Positions 16,699 through 24,540 of a stretch of 32,337 nt of DNA are shown here, in pieces (the stretch's first letter is position 1; each line of letters opens with the position of its first letter). The DNA lies in the NCBI RefSeq assembly GCF_018860965.1, contig NZ_JAHKQF010000018.1, positions 266,702-299,038 on the forward strand, written 5' to 3'. Below the pieces are notes generated by a model. It was given only the letters and a program-made list of their open reading frames with translations. It made no database searches and was not told where the DNA came from. The DNA is from Alteromonas sp. C1M14 (lineage in GTDB: Bacteria; Pseudomonadota; Gammaproteobacteria; Enterobacterales; Alteromonadaceae). The position numbers and the translations under genes are program-made.

Positions 16699-17616
16699 CT
16701 ATTTCTTTTTGGCTCTTGGATGAGCCGCATCATATACCTTGGCAAGATGCTGAAAATCCAGATGGGTATATACCTGTGTGGTGGATAAATTAGCATGGCC
16801 TAATAGCTCTTGCACAGCACGCAGATCGCCGCTGGATTCTAAAACGTGAGTGGCAAAGGAGTGACGTAATTTATGTGGGTGTACTTTTTGCGACAGATGC
16901 TGTGTTTGGGCTAAATGATTAAGCCGGTTTGCTACCTGACGATTAGAAATTTTTGTTCCCCGTTTACTCACAAACACGGCGGGCTCATAGGGAGAAGCAA
17001 ATTGATTCCGTATTTTCAGCCATGCACTCAGGGCCTTTTGTGCCGTGCGCCCTAGGGGCAAGATACGTTGCTTATTGCCTTTACCCGTTACCCGCAAGGT
17101 GCCATCGGCTTGACAGTCGCTAAGCCGCAAGGTGGTGAGTTCGCTCAGTCGCAACCCACAGCCGTACAAAAGTTCCGCCATGGCCATGTCGCGGCAATTA
17201 ATGCCTTCATCCTGCGGTTCGCTTAACAGTTGTTGCATATCGTCCACGCTGATCTGTTTGGGCAAAGGGCGACCTTGCTTCGGCGCCTGAATACCTTCAA
17301 CGGGATTACTAAATAGCTGCTTTTGGTCAATTAAATACTGACAAAATGTGCGTAAAGAAGATAAACGCAAAGCAATTGTGCGTGGGTGTTTACCTTCTTT
17401 TTTGGCCGTGGCCAGTACCCGCTTTATATCAGAAGGGGTTAACCCAGACCAATCATCTAAATGGAGTGTACGCGCCACATCCTGTAATTGGCGTCGATAA
17501 TTGGTAATGGTATGGCCGGACAAGCCGCGTTCGATATCAAGATGAAGTAAAAATTTATCCAGCCAATGCTGGCAGTCTGGGGCAAGGGGAGGGTGATGAC
17601 GGGAAGCCGACGTCAT
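16699..17616 (-). CDS. xerC: Tyrosine recombinase XerC
   Basis: XerC acts with XerD at the dif site to resolve chromosome dimers. From the ATG at 17616 the product has 305 residues (E. coli 298). The N-terminal SAM-like DNA-binding domain covers about 15-105, and the catalytic domain has Arg156 (GCGLRLSEL), Lys179 (TGKGNK), His248 and Arg251 (HPHKLRHSFATH), His274 (LLGHANLSTT) and nucleophile Tyr283 (QVYTH), so it should be active. The ATG overlaps the TGA of the DUF484 gene by one base (TGATG), indicating translational coupling; a TTG one codon earlier is possible. Operon position after dapF and DUF484 is as in E. coli, which supports XerC over XerD. Confidence 0.96.
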   Translation of the reverse strand: MTSASRHHPPLAPDCQHWLDKFLLHLDIERGLSGHTITNYRRQLQDVARTLHLDDWSGLTPSDIKRVLATAKKEGKHPRTIALRLSSLRTFCQYLIDQKQLFSNPVEGIQAPKQGRPLPKQISVDDMQQLLSEPQDEGINCRDMAMAELLYGCGLRLSELTTLRLSDCQADGTLRVTGKGNKQRILPLGRTAQKALSAWLKIRNQFASPYEPAVFVSKRGTKISNRQVANRLNHLAQTQHLSQKVHPHKLRHSFATHVLESSGDLRAVQELLGHANLSTTQVYTHLDFQHLAKVYDAAHPRAKKK

Positions 17617-18311
17617 CAATATCCCAGCAAATTCGGCATGGTAATGTTCATCACTTGCTGTAATTGCTTCAGCAACAAGGTGTCCATGTCAGGAGTAAAA
17701 TGTGACGCATCATCTGAGCCTACGGCAAGAATACCCATATCCTGGTTATCACCCAGCAAGATAAGTGCAGCGGATTCGGCGGTTTCCTGTCCAAATATAA
17801 CCTGTTTTTCGTGCTGACTTAGCCTGCCAAAGAAAAACGTGCTGGTTTTAAACCGTTTTTCAATAATCAACCTGCGTTGGAGTTCTTGTAAGGCATGGGG
17901 GCCTCGGAAAAGGTGTAAAACAACCGATTGTAGGTTTAATCGCTCCTGCAATACGGTTTCTAGCTTGTATTGGATTTCTGAGACTGACTTACAGCGCAAT
18001 ATCTCAACGTTTAAATCAGTATAAACCCGATAAATTTTTTCATTCTGCTTTGCCACCCCAATTAACTGACTGAGCTTGTAGTTTAATTGTCGGACTTTCT
18101 TGCGCAATTGCTCACTTTGCAGCTCCACCAGCGACACCGACCCCTTTTCTTGGTGAGGGATCACAAGTTGTTCAAGGGTGTCAGCGTTGTGGACGAAAAA
18201 CTCAGGGTGCTGCAATAAAAAATCTCGCACCGCCTCAACAGAAAGGTCGGGGTTTTCGTCGTAATTTTGTTCTATTGCAAGGGGGCTGTTGTGGCCTGAA
18301 ACATCGCTCAT
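17616..18311 (-). CDS. DUF484 family protein (YigA-like)
   Basis: This 231-residue cytoplasmic protein of the DUF484 family is the counterpart of E. coli YigA. The N-terminal [22 protein letters not shown] motif and [20 protein letters not shown] are typical. A coiled-coil stretch (about 60-95) then leads to a GAF-like C-terminal domain (about 95-231) ending ITMPNLLGY. No enzymatic residues are evident and the function is unknown. The start ATG overlaps the dapF TGA by four bases (ATGA) and its own stop overlaps the xerC ATG by one, so translation along this operon is likely coupled. Confidence 0.92.
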   Translation of the reverse strand: MSDVSGHNSPLAIEQNYDENPDLSVEAVRDFLLQHPEFFVHNADTLEQLVIPHQEKGSVSLVELQSEQLRKKVRQLNYKLSQLIGVAKQNEKIYRVYTDLNVEILRCKSVSEIQYKLETVLQERLNLQSVVLHLFRGPHALQELQRRLIIEKRFKTSTFFFGRLSQHEKQVIFGQETAESAALILLGDNQDMGILAVGSDDASHFTPDMDTLLLKQLQQVMNITMPNLLGY

Positions 18312-19138
18312 AGGTTAATCTGTCCGTCGTATATGTGCTCCGCTGGGCCAGTCATTTTTAATGCAGAATCATTGCCCTGCCAGCGAATTCGTAAACTACC
18401 GCCGGGTAAATCTACCCTGACTTCCTTATCCAATTTATCTTGTAATTGTCCTATGGCCGCTGCTGCGCATGCCCCGCTGCCACAGGCGAGGGTTTCCCCG
18501 GCGCCTCGTTCGTATACCCGAAGTCGAATATGATCTGAGGCGAGAATTTGCATAAACCCAACGTTAACCCCTTCTGGAAAACGCTCATGGCGTTCTATTA
18601 GCGGGCCAAGTTCGTGAACTTTTGCCGTGTCCACATCATCCACTTCCATTACGCAGTGGGGATTTCCCATGGACACTGCACCAAGAAACAGGGTGGTTTC
18701 TTCTACGCGAAAGATATAGGTTTTTTCTTGTTTATTCGCCACTAAAGGTACGTTTGCGGGGGTAAACTCCGGTACGCCCATATTAACGGTGACCTGGCCA
18801 TCTTTTTCAAGATACAGCACCATTTTTCCAGATTTGGTGCTGACTTTGATTTTATTGCGGTTTATTAGCCCTTTCATTTTTACGAAACGGGCAAAACAGC
18901 GTGCGCCATTACCACACTGAGAGACTTCTGAGCCGTCAGCATTAAAGATGCGGTAATGAAAATCCTGCTCTGGATCATAAGGCGGCTCGACCAACAATAG
19001 TTGATCAAAACCAATACCAAAATGCCGGTCAGCAAGTTGCCGGATCTTATCTTTAGAAAAGAAAACGTTTTGCGTTACATTGTCGATGACGACAAAGTCA
19101 TTACCCAAGCCGTGCATTTTGGAAAACTGAACTTGCAT
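18308..19138 (-). CDS. dapF: Diaminopimelate epimerase
   Basis: DapF interconverts LL- and meso-diaminopimelate, supplying lysine and peptidoglycan synthesis. The 276-residue product (E. coli 274) carries both active-site cysteines of the two-base mechanism: Cys75 in SQCGNGARC and Cys219 in [11 protein letters not shown]. Other signatures are [10 protein letters not shown] at the N-terminus, FNADGSE and MGNPHCV. It is cytoplasmic and cofactor-independent. It lies 35 nt after lysA, which uses its product, and overlaps the DUF484 gene by four bases. The ribosome binding site before the ATG is weak, which fits coupling to lysA translation. Confidence 0.97.
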   Translation of the reverse strand: MQVQFSKMHGLGNDFVVIDNVTQNVFFSKDKIRQLADRHFGIGFDQLLLVEPPYDPEQDFHYRIFNADGSEVSQCGNGARCFARFVKMKGLINRNKIKVSTKSGKMVLYLEKDGQVTVNMGVPEFTPANVPLVANKQEKTYIFRVEETTLFLGAVSMGNPHCVMEVDDVDTAKVHELGPLIERHERFPEGVNVGFMQILASDHIRLRVYERGAGETLACGSGACAAAAIGQLQDKLDKEVRVDLPGGSLRIRWQGNDSALKMTGPAEHIYDGQINL

Positions 19139-19173
19139 TTAGCGCGCATCTTTTTTATTCGAATTTCTCTAGT

Positions 19174-20424
19174 TTACGTAAGTTTGTGCTCACCTTTCCA
19201 GAGATCTTTTTGATTTTCTCGTTCTCGCACCACAAATACCTTGTCTTTATCGACCATAATTTCGCATGGACGACAGCGACTATTGTAATTTGAGGCCATA
19301 ACAAACCCATAAGCGCCGGCACTGCGAACGGCTAGTAAATCCCCGGCTGCTACAGCGAGCTCTCTGTCTTTACCCAGAAAGTCACCGGTTTCGCATACTG
19401 GTCCTACTATATCATAGAGGCGTTTTTCAGCGTTACTGTGCTGCTCGACTCTGACGATATCTTGCCATGCAGAATAGAGTGACGGACGAAGCATGTCGTT
19501 CATTGCGGCATCCACAATTGCGAAGTGCTTTTCATCACCTTCTTTTACGAACTCCACTTCGGTCACCAAAATTCCCGCATTGGCGGCAATGGCTCGTCCT
19601 GGCTCCATGATCAGTTTCATGTGTTCCCGGCCCGCCATTCTACTGACCATGGCCGCGGCATATTCTTTAGGATGGGGAGGGGTTTCATCGTCGTAGGTAA
19701 CGCCTAAACCACCACCCACGTCTAAATGGGACAGCATGATGCCTTTTTCGGCGAGTTCATCGATAAGCTGCAATAGTCTGTCTAATGCATCCACAAAGGG
19801 GTCGATGGAGGTAAGCTGAGAACCAATGTGACAATCCATGCCTTTCACTTCTAAGTGAGGCAAGCTGGCAGCAAGTTCGTAGGTGGCGACGGCGCGTTCT
19901 TTGGGAATACCAAATTTGTTCGCTTTTAAGCCTGTGGAAATATATGGATGGGTTTTGGCGTCCACATCAGGATTAATCCGCAATGAGATTGGCGCCTTTA
20001 CCCCTAATTGGCCCGCCACTTCGTTAATGCGTTCTAATTCGGGTTCAGATTCCACGTTAAAACACATAATGCCTTTCTCAAGGGCATAACGGATTTCATC
20101 ATGTTTTTTACCCACACCAGAAAAGACCACCTTAGCGGCATCGCCACCGGCTTCTAATACGCGAGCTAATTCACCGGCAGAAACAATATCGAACCCTGAC
20201 CCTAATTTGGCCAGTGCACTGAGTACACCTAAGTTGGAATTAGCCTTTACCGCATAACAAACAAGGTGCGGATGGGTAGAAAGGGCGTCATCAAAAGCAT
20301 GCCAATGCCTTTCTAAGGTTGCACGTGAATAGATATAGACAGGTGTGCCATAGGTGTTCGCAATTTCTTTTACAGACACATCTTCTGCGTGCAAACGGCC
20401 TTCTTGAAAGGCGAAAAAATCCAT
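19174..20424 (-). CDS. lysA: Diaminopimelate decarboxylase
   Basis: LysA removes CO2 from meso-diaminopimelate to give L-lysine, the last step of the pathway. It is a fold-III pyridoxal-phosphate enzyme: Lys60 in CYAVKANSN forms the Schiff base, and HIGSQL, GGGLGVTY, EPGR and the C-terminal VGPVCETGDFLG (with the active-site Cys contributed across the dimer) are all present. Length 416 is normal. The ATG overlaps the lptM TAA by one base (TAATG). The lptM-lysA-dapF order is the standard gammaproteobacterial one and places lysine synthesis and its precursor step in one transcript. Confidence 0.97.
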   Translation of the reverse strand: MDFFAFQEGRLHAEDVSVKEIANTYGTPVYIYSRATLERHWHAFDDALSTHPHLVCYAVKANSNLGVLSALAKLGSGFDIVSAGELARVLEAGGDAAKVVFSGVGKKHDEIRYALEKGIMCFNVESEPELERINEVAGQLGVKAPISLRINPDVDAKTHPYISTGLKANKFGIPKERAVATYELAASLPHLEVKGMDCHIGSQLTSIDPFVDALDRLLQLIDELAEKGIMLSHLDVGGGLGVTYDDETPPHPKEYAAAMVSRMAGREHMKLIMEPGRAIAANAGILVTEVEFVKEGDEKHFAIVDAAMNDMLRPSLYSAWQDIVRVEQHSNAEKRLYDIVGPVCETGDFLGKDRELAVAAGDLLAVRSAGAYGFVMASNYNSRCRPCEIMVDKDKVFVVRERENQKDLWKGEHKLT

Positions 20425-20582
20425 TATTGTTGTTCTCCGGAATTGTCAGCGGGTTCCTCTGGTGACGACGGCTGATTACTTTTGGCCTCATCAGGAAGGT
20501 AGAGGTCTCCGCGGTAACCACAGGCGGATAGGGCCGTGGTCGCCAGGATCAAAAATACGATGAAGAAGGGTTTTCTGCGCAC
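20424..20582 (-). CDS. lptM: Small outer-membrane lipoprotein LptM (YifL-like)
   Basis: This is a 52-residue lipoprotein, easily missed because of its size. Starting at GTG (20582), residues 1-20 form a signal peptide (RRKPFF, hydrophobic core) ending in the lipobox LSAC with Cys21 as the lipid-modified residue. The mature part begins CGYRGDLYLPDE, matching the CG-x-x-G-x-LY-x-P pattern of YifL/LptM, and continues as a short Pro/Glu-rich tail. In E. coli LptM binds the LptDE translocon and assists its oxidative maturation. The frame is open upstream to a TAG about 60 nt earlier with no ATG, GTG or TTG, so GTG is the only normal start; its ribosome binding site is weak. It overlaps lysA by one base. 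Confidence 0.85.
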   Translation of the reverse strand: MRRKPFFIVFLILATTALSACGYRGDLYLPDEAKSNQPSSPEEPADNSGEQQ

Positions 20583-20621
20583 AACGAACCCGCAAAGTAT
20601 GACTAAAATTGCTGCTATGAT

Positions 20622-20649
20622 GGCATTGCAATTCTAAATTGCAAGTGCC
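20622..20649 (-). terminator. Hairpin spanning the glycosyltransferase stop codon
   Basis: TTGCAATT (20626-20633) pairs perfectly with AATTGCAA (20637-20644). It is extended by GGCA (20622-20625) with TGCC (20646-20649) across one bulged G. The TAG stop of the glycosyltransferase is the 3-nt loop. No T-run follows toward lptM, so it may process or stabilise mRNA rather than terminate. Confidence 0.42.
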
Positions 20650-21701
20650 ATTAATCGTTCTCGGGTTTTATTGCCATATTGTACTTGTTTCCACAATGCT
20701 TCACTGAGTGAACCGGTGTCGGTTAAATCCCCATTTTTTAACCATTCAATCAATAACGTTGGATCGCTTGGAAAGCGAATGCCTTCGTTGTCGGCGGTAT
20801 CTAGCCACTCTTCCACAATGTCAGTATCAAGCTGAAACAAGGTATGACAGAGGCCCATTTTATCGAGGGTAAGCACATTAGAGAGTTGTTCGAATTGACC
20901 ATGCAAAGGTTTAATCAGCAATTTTTTATTAAGATGCAAAGCTTCACTGGATAGTTCAAATCCGCCGTTAGCGATCACACCACTGCAATGCTGTAGTGCA
21001 TTTTGAAATCCTTTTTTTGAAGGGGGGTGCCAGCAAATGTGGCCGGTGTCTATTGGGGCGCTAATGGCAGGGTGAAAACACATGAAGTGCTGATCCGTTA
21101 ACGGTTCGAGCATTTGTCGAATATCGTCTATTTCTTCAAAGGGCAAGTAGACCAATGCATGGGCTTTGCTAGGCGCTGCGACGGGTTCATCGGCGACAAA
21201 CGGAGGAATAATAGGCTGGTTAAAATGATACCAGTGCACACCTAGTTGCACATCAGTGGGGGCAAAATAACGCAATAGCGCACGATTGATAAAGCTGTCG
21301 CCGGATTTTGGCACATCATAACAAAAGCACGCTTGATGGCTTATGGAAATCGAGGGCAGTGCCACACGTTTTGCCGCCCAGGCCGTTACCGGTTCAAAAT
21401 CGTTAATCAGTAAATCATAGCTAGATACGTCGAAGCCTTGGGTATCTGTTAAAAAACGGGGCACATTGTTGGTTTTGACGGTGGCCGTTTTGCTGACTTT
21501 GCCCCGCCGGGTAACAAAGGATAAGCCCTCAAAGGTTTGATACTGGCCAAACACCTCCATATCAAAATACTTGTTTTTATCCCGACCTGAAAAGACAAAA
21601 TCCACCTCGATATCTGGTCGTTTTTCAAATGCGCTAGCCATAATACGGGCCCGGGCAATATGCCCATTTCCGGTTCCCTGAACACCATATAAAATTTTCA
21701 T
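20634..21701 (-). CDS. MJ1255/VC2487-family GT-B glycosyltransferase
   Basis: This 355-residue cytoplasmic or membrane-associated glycosyltransferase is recognised as the MJ1255/VC2487 family. The N-terminal Rossmann half opens MKILYGVQGTGNGHIARARI, with the GNGH loop typical of MurG- and MGDG-synthase-like enzymes. The C-terminal half has VIANGGFELSSEALHLNKKLLIKP followed by GQFEQLSNVL, equivalent to the nucleotide-sugar-binding GG..E.....K..I..P....Q..N pattern of GT28-type enzymes. No membrane segment is evident. It starts one base after the PAP2 stop and must be co-transcribed with it. The acceptor is unknown; with the PAP2 partner and the Pho-box-like promoter, a lipid acceptor such as diacylglycerol is my inference. 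Confidence 0.88.
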   Translation of the reverse strand: MKILYGVQGTGNGHIARARIMASAFEKRPDIEVDFVFSGRDKNKYFDMEVFGQYQTFEGLSFVTRRGKVSKTATVKTNNVPRFLTDTQGFDVSSYDLLINDFEPVTAWAAKRVALPSISISHQACFCYDVPKSGDSFINRALLRYFAPTDVQLGVHWYHFNQPIIPPFVADEPVAAPSKAHALVYLPFEEIDDIRQMLEPLTDQHFMCFHPAISAPIDTGHICWHPPSKKGFQNALQHCSGVIANGGFELSSEALHLNKKLLIKPLHGQFEQLSNVLTLDKMGLCHTLFQLDTDIVEEWLDTADNEGIRFPSDPTLLIEWLKNGDLTDTGSLSEALWKQVQYGNKTRERLMALAI

Positions 21702-21702
21702 A

Positions 21703-22224
21703 CTACCCCAGAATCGATAAACTCAATGAAGCGATGGTCGAGCCCAGTAAAGCGCCAGCGATAACATCGGTTGGGTAGTGCACACCCAACAAAATACGCG
21801 ACAAGCCAATCAGCCCTGCCCAGCAATAAGCCAGTAACGCGAAAGGAGGATAAAAATGCGCCACGATGCTCGCCATAAGAAAAGCGGCAGCGGTGTGGCC
21901 TGAAGGCAAACTGAATTTGTCAGAAGGGGTGACATGAGCAGTCAGATCCATCAGCAAGTCACACGGTCGGGGGCGCCTGAACATTTTTTTCAATGCCACA
22001 TAAATCGGTAATTCCAGCGCGTAAGCCATCAGTGCGGTATATAAAAATAATTCGCCATATTCCGGCTCAAACACCCATAGCAGCATACCGATTAGGAAAT
22101 ACAAATAGCCGTCACCGGTTTTCGAGAGCCAGATAACGCTGGTGCAATTCCGTTTTTGGGTCAGGCTATATAGCCAGAAGAATAAATCTGTATCGGCTTT
22201 GGATAGGGTTTTCAGTGTTAACAT
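21703..22224 (-). CDS. PAP2-family membrane phosphatase
   Basis: This 173-residue integral membrane phosphatase has five to six membrane segments. All three parts of the PAP2 active site are present: K-x6-RP (Lys79 to Pro87), PSGH (107-110) and SR-x5-H-x3-D (Ser142 to Asp153), so it should be active on a phosphatidic acid, lysophospholipid, undecaprenyl-pyrophosphate or similar lipid phosphate. The frame extends upstream to 22290, but that codon lies upstream of the likely promoter and inside the Pho-box-like repeats, so MLTLKTL at 22224 is chosen. It is the first gene of a unit with the glycosyltransferase (1-nt gap). It is annotated as generic PAP2 because the substrate cannot be read from sequence. 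Confidence 0.9.
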   Translation of the reverse strand: MLTLKTLSKADTDLFFWLYSLTQKRNCTSVIWLSKTGDGYLYFLIGMLLWVFEPEYGELFLYTALMAYALELPIYVALKKMFRRPRPCDLLMDLTAHVTPSDKFSLPSGHTAAAFLMASIVAHFYPPFALLAYCWAGLIGLSRILLGVHYPTDVIAGALLGSTIASLSLSILG

Positions 22225-22251
22225 CGCCTGGGTTCTCTCACGATGGAATAG

Positions 22252-22312
22252 CTTATAAATTAAACAGGCACTGTGACTGCACCGTGACAAAAAAAAGAAA
22301 TCTTTGTGACAG
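22252..22312 (-). promoter_or_regulatory. Candidate PhoB box and -10 of the PAP2-glycosyltransferase unit
   Basis: On the minus strand CTGTCAC (22312-22306), TTGTCAC (22290-22284) and CAGTCAC (22279-22273) lie on an exact 11-bp register (7-bp half-sites, 4-bp spacers). One weak position, ATTTCTT (22301-22295), fills the series. The E. coli Pho box is a direct repeat of CTGTCA(T/C) with the same 11-bp phase, and TTGTCAC occurs as a half-site at phoA. TTTAAT (22264-22259) lies 8 nt downstream as a possible -10, with TATAAG (22257-22252) as the alternative. A transcript would start just before the PAP2 ATG. Confidence 0.62.
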
Positions 22313-22362
22313 CACTAAGGGAGGGGAATTGAGGTATTTTGTATTTATATAACAACAAATAA

Positions 22363-22371
22363 TGCTATGCT
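22363..22371 (+). promoter_or_regulatory. Possible extended -10 promoter for rraA
   Basis: TGCTATGCT has the extended TG and a 4/6 -10. The -35 position is not recognisable. It lies about 120 nt before the rraA ATG in the AT-rich divergent gap. Confidence 0.3.
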
Positions 22372-22491
22372 AGAGGCAGGTTGGAAATAGCAGATACACC
22401 GGTTATCTGGCCGCCTAAAAAATCCGATGGATAGAAACCTCGCCTCAGGTAGTTTCTATGTGGCGTTTATCTTTAGCGAAAAGGCACAACG

Positions 22492-22977
22492 ATGGACTAT
22501 AACACTTCTGAATTATGCGATTTATTTGCGGACAGCGTCGATGTGGTGGACCCCATATTTGTTAGTTACGGTGGGCGTTATTCATTTGGTGGTGAGATTA
22601 CAACTATCAAGTGTTTTGAAGACCGTGGGTTGATCGATCGGGTACTGGCGCAACCGGGTTCAGGGAAAGTGTTGCTTATCGATGGGGGCGGTTCCTCGCG
22701 ACGTGCATTAATTGACGCCTCCTCAGCACAGATGGCTATAGATAACGATTGGGAAGGGATAGTCTGTTACGGTAGCGTAAGAGAAGTAGATGCCTTGTCT
22801 GATCTTGATATCGGTATTATGGCGGTGGCATCCATTCCAGTGAATGCCGATGCAGAAAGTATTGGGGATGTCGATATACCAGTGAATTTCGGTGGCGTAA
22901 CCTTTTTACCGGAAGACCATCTATATGCCGATAGCACGGGCGTTATTTTATCACCTGAACCGCTAGATCTTGACTAA
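22492..22977 (+). CDS. rraA: Ribonuclease E activity regulator RraA
   Basis: RraA is a trimeric cytoplasmic protein that binds RNase E and its degradosome partners and slows mRNA decay. The 161-residue product is the same length as E. coli RraA. Diagnostic segments are [16 protein letters not shown] near the N-terminus, [34 protein letters not shown] (the glycine-rich anion-binding loop of the fold) and [22 protein letters not shown] precedes the ATG with suitable spacing. A 12-bp perfect hairpin begins inside its last codons. In E. coli rraA is next to menA; here it stands between the PAP2 unit and the S1/P1 nuclease, facing the latter. Confidence 0.96.
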   Translation: MDYNTSELCDLFADSVDVVDPIFVSYGGRYSFGGEITTIKCFEDRGLIDRVLAQPGSGKVLLIDGGGSSRRALIDASSAQMAIDNDWEGIVCYGSVREVDALSDLDIGIMAVASIPVNADAESIGDVDIPVNFGGVTFLPEDHLYADSTGVILSPEPLDLD

Positions 22978-22998
22978 CCGAGGTACCCTCGGTTAGTC
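22972..22998. terminator. Perfect 12-bp hairpin at the rraA stop
   Basis: GACTAACCGAGG (22972-22983) and CCTCGGTTAGTC (22987-22998) form a perfect stem with a 3-nt loop that includes the rraA TAA. Neither strand has a T-run after it. It probably ends or protects transcripts between the convergent rraA and nuclease genes. Confidence 0.55.
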
Positions 22999-23030
22999 AT
23001 AGTCGTAATCGGGCAGTTCAAGCTAATCTA

Positions 23031-23846
23031 TTACTTGGTTTTGCTCGTTGCTGCGAAAATGTTATTTAAATAGTCAGCAATACGAATTCCTGCTTTTTGT
23101 AAGCGACGTTTTGCCACCGGCAAAAAGTCGTAAACATAATCATAACTCATGTTATTGGCGTCTTCGGGATACAAGGTATCGCGAATTTGCGTGCTCTCGG
23201 CAATCCATACATTAGGGTCAAGAGAATACCATTGTTGAGTGTCTTTCGCGGTAATCTTCTTATCTAGCCAATCCGTCCACTCAGTATAAGACAGTTGCTT
23301 ACTGTCGAGCATTTTTGAATCCCACACCGCATGTAAATTGGTGTCTTCCCAGAAAAAGCGCACTTTCACATCGTTACCGCCGCGATCTGTGCCGTTGCCT
23401 GCATGAAGGGGTTGGTGCAAGTCACCGATGATATGTACGATAAAGCGCAATGCCAGCTGTTTGTCTGCTCGACTGGCCGATTTATCTTTCATAACGGCGG
23501 TAAAGTGCATCAGTGCAGTGTAAGCATCGCCTTGTTCTGGCGCGCCGACCTCAGCATAGGTTTTTCCTACTGGCACAGTAACATAATGCCATGGCGGTGA
23601 TGTTTTGCGCCAAAATACGTCCGGGTTTGAACGCATTTCATCGGCGTAGGTAGCGGCTTCTGCCAGTGACTCGTTGGGCAACAGTTTTACGATAGCTGCC
23701 TTGGCCGCCGGAGTGAGGTGTTTTTCGGCAATGGCACCGGTGATTCGGTGCCCCGTTTGACCCCAACCTAAAGCAGGTAGGCTAGTCATTAATCCTGATG
23801 CAAAACACAGCGCCAAAGCAATGTTTCTTTTAGCAAACACTTGCAT
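23031..23846 (-). CDS. Secreted S1/P1-type nuclease
   Basis: This zinc-dependent single-strand nuclease/3'-nucleotidase is related to fungal S1 and P1 and to phospholipase C-type trinuclear zinc enzymes. Residues 1-27 are a signal peptide ending ALG. Cleavage leaves Trp28 as the new N-terminus, whose amino group and carbonyl bind zinc in the family (mature WGQTGHR). Other ligands are visible as His33, the Asp of YADEMR, the His of PPWHYV, and HIIGDLHQPLH with the following HAVWD. The 271-residue length is normal. The mature enzyme would act in the periplasm or outside, breaking down RNA or ssDNA for nutrients. It follows ubiX by 17 nt and is probably co-transcribed with it. Confidence 0.93.
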   Translation of the reverse strand: MQVFAKRNIALALCFASGLMTSLPALGWGQTGHRITGAIAEKHLTPAAKAAIVKLLPNESLAEAATYADEMRSNPDVFWRKTSPPWHYVTVPVGKTYAEVGAPEQGDAYTALMHFTAVMKDKSASRADKQLALRFIVHIIGDLHQPLHAGNGTDRGGNDVKVRFFWEDTNLHAVWDSKMLDSKQLSYTEWTDWLDKKITAKDTQQWYSLDPNVWIAESTQIRDTLYPEDANNMSYDYVYDFLPVAKRRLQKAGIRIADYLNNIFAATSKTK

Positions 23847-23863
23847 GTATTGTCCTCTTAATT

Positions 23864-24487
23864 TTAATTTTTATTGCTAGGTTGATAACCCCAACGCATC
23901 ATCAACGATTGACTGACACCTAAATGGTCAAGAATACGGGCCACTACGAAGTCCACCAAATCACCGATGTTTTGCGGGTTATGATAAAAGCCCGGAGAAG
24001 CGGGCATAATGGTGGCACCCATTTGTGACAGTTTTAACATGTTTTCTAAATGGAGGGATGACAACGGCATCTCTCGAGGCACTAAAATAAGTTGCCCTCG
24101 TTCCTTTAATATAACATCCGCTGCCCGCTCAATAAGGTTGTCACTGGCGCCTACTGCCACAGACGATAAGGTGCCTGTGGAACATGGGCATATAACCATC
24201 TGTTTAGGCGCCGCCGAGCCCGATGCCACAGGTGAAAACCATTCATCTTTGCCAAACACGGTGATTTGCCCTTCGCGGGCATTGAAGTGCTGACAAAAGA
24301 ACGCACTGGCAGCCTCAGGTTTGCCGGGGATCTTCATATTCTCTTCGGTGGCGAAAACCACTTTAGCCGCCGATGAAATCAGCACAAATACGTCAATATC
24401 GGCTTTTACCAATATCTCAAGTAGCCGCAACGCGTAAGGTGCGCCTGAAGCCCCTGTAATTGCCAGCGTAACTTGCTTCATTGCCAT
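23864..24487 (-). CDS. ubiX: Flavin prenyltransferase UbiX
   Basis: UbiX attaches a dimethylallyl group to FMN, making prenylated FMN, the cofactor of the UbiD decarboxylase in ubiquinone synthesis. The ATG at 24487 ([19 protein letters not shown]) follows a GGCGGA with fair spacing and gives 207 residues (E. coli 189); a TTG at 24502 is in frame but less likely. Seen are the [13 protein letters not shown] flavin loop, [49 protein letters not shown] and the C-terminal ASPGFYHNP, the conserved core of the family. It lies 53 nt after mpl and 17 nt before the nuclease on the same strand. Confidence 0.96.
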   Translation of the reverse strand: MAMKQVTLAITGASGAPYALRLLEILVKADIDVFVLISSAAKVVFATEENMKIPGKPEAASAFFCQHFNAREGQITVFGKDEWFSPVASGSAAPKQMVICPCSTGTLSSVAVGASDNLIERAADVILKERGQLILVPREMPLSSLHLENMLKLSQMGATIMPASPGFYHNPQNIGDLVDFVVARILDHLGVSQSLMMRWGYQPSNKN

Positions 24488-24540
24488 TGTGTTTTCCGCC
24501 AAATAAGCACGTTTGTGCTTGTTAAAGAGTGTGGGTAACG

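Noticed and set aside
22225..22290. Longer PAP2 start at 22290
   Set aside because: It would place the Pho-box-like repeat and both -10 candidates within or beside coding sequence, and the added 22 residues are not PAP2-like.
22271..22312. CRP site formed by the TGTGAC motifs
   Set aside because: CRP needs an inverted TGTGA-N6-TCACA; here the motifs are direct repeats.
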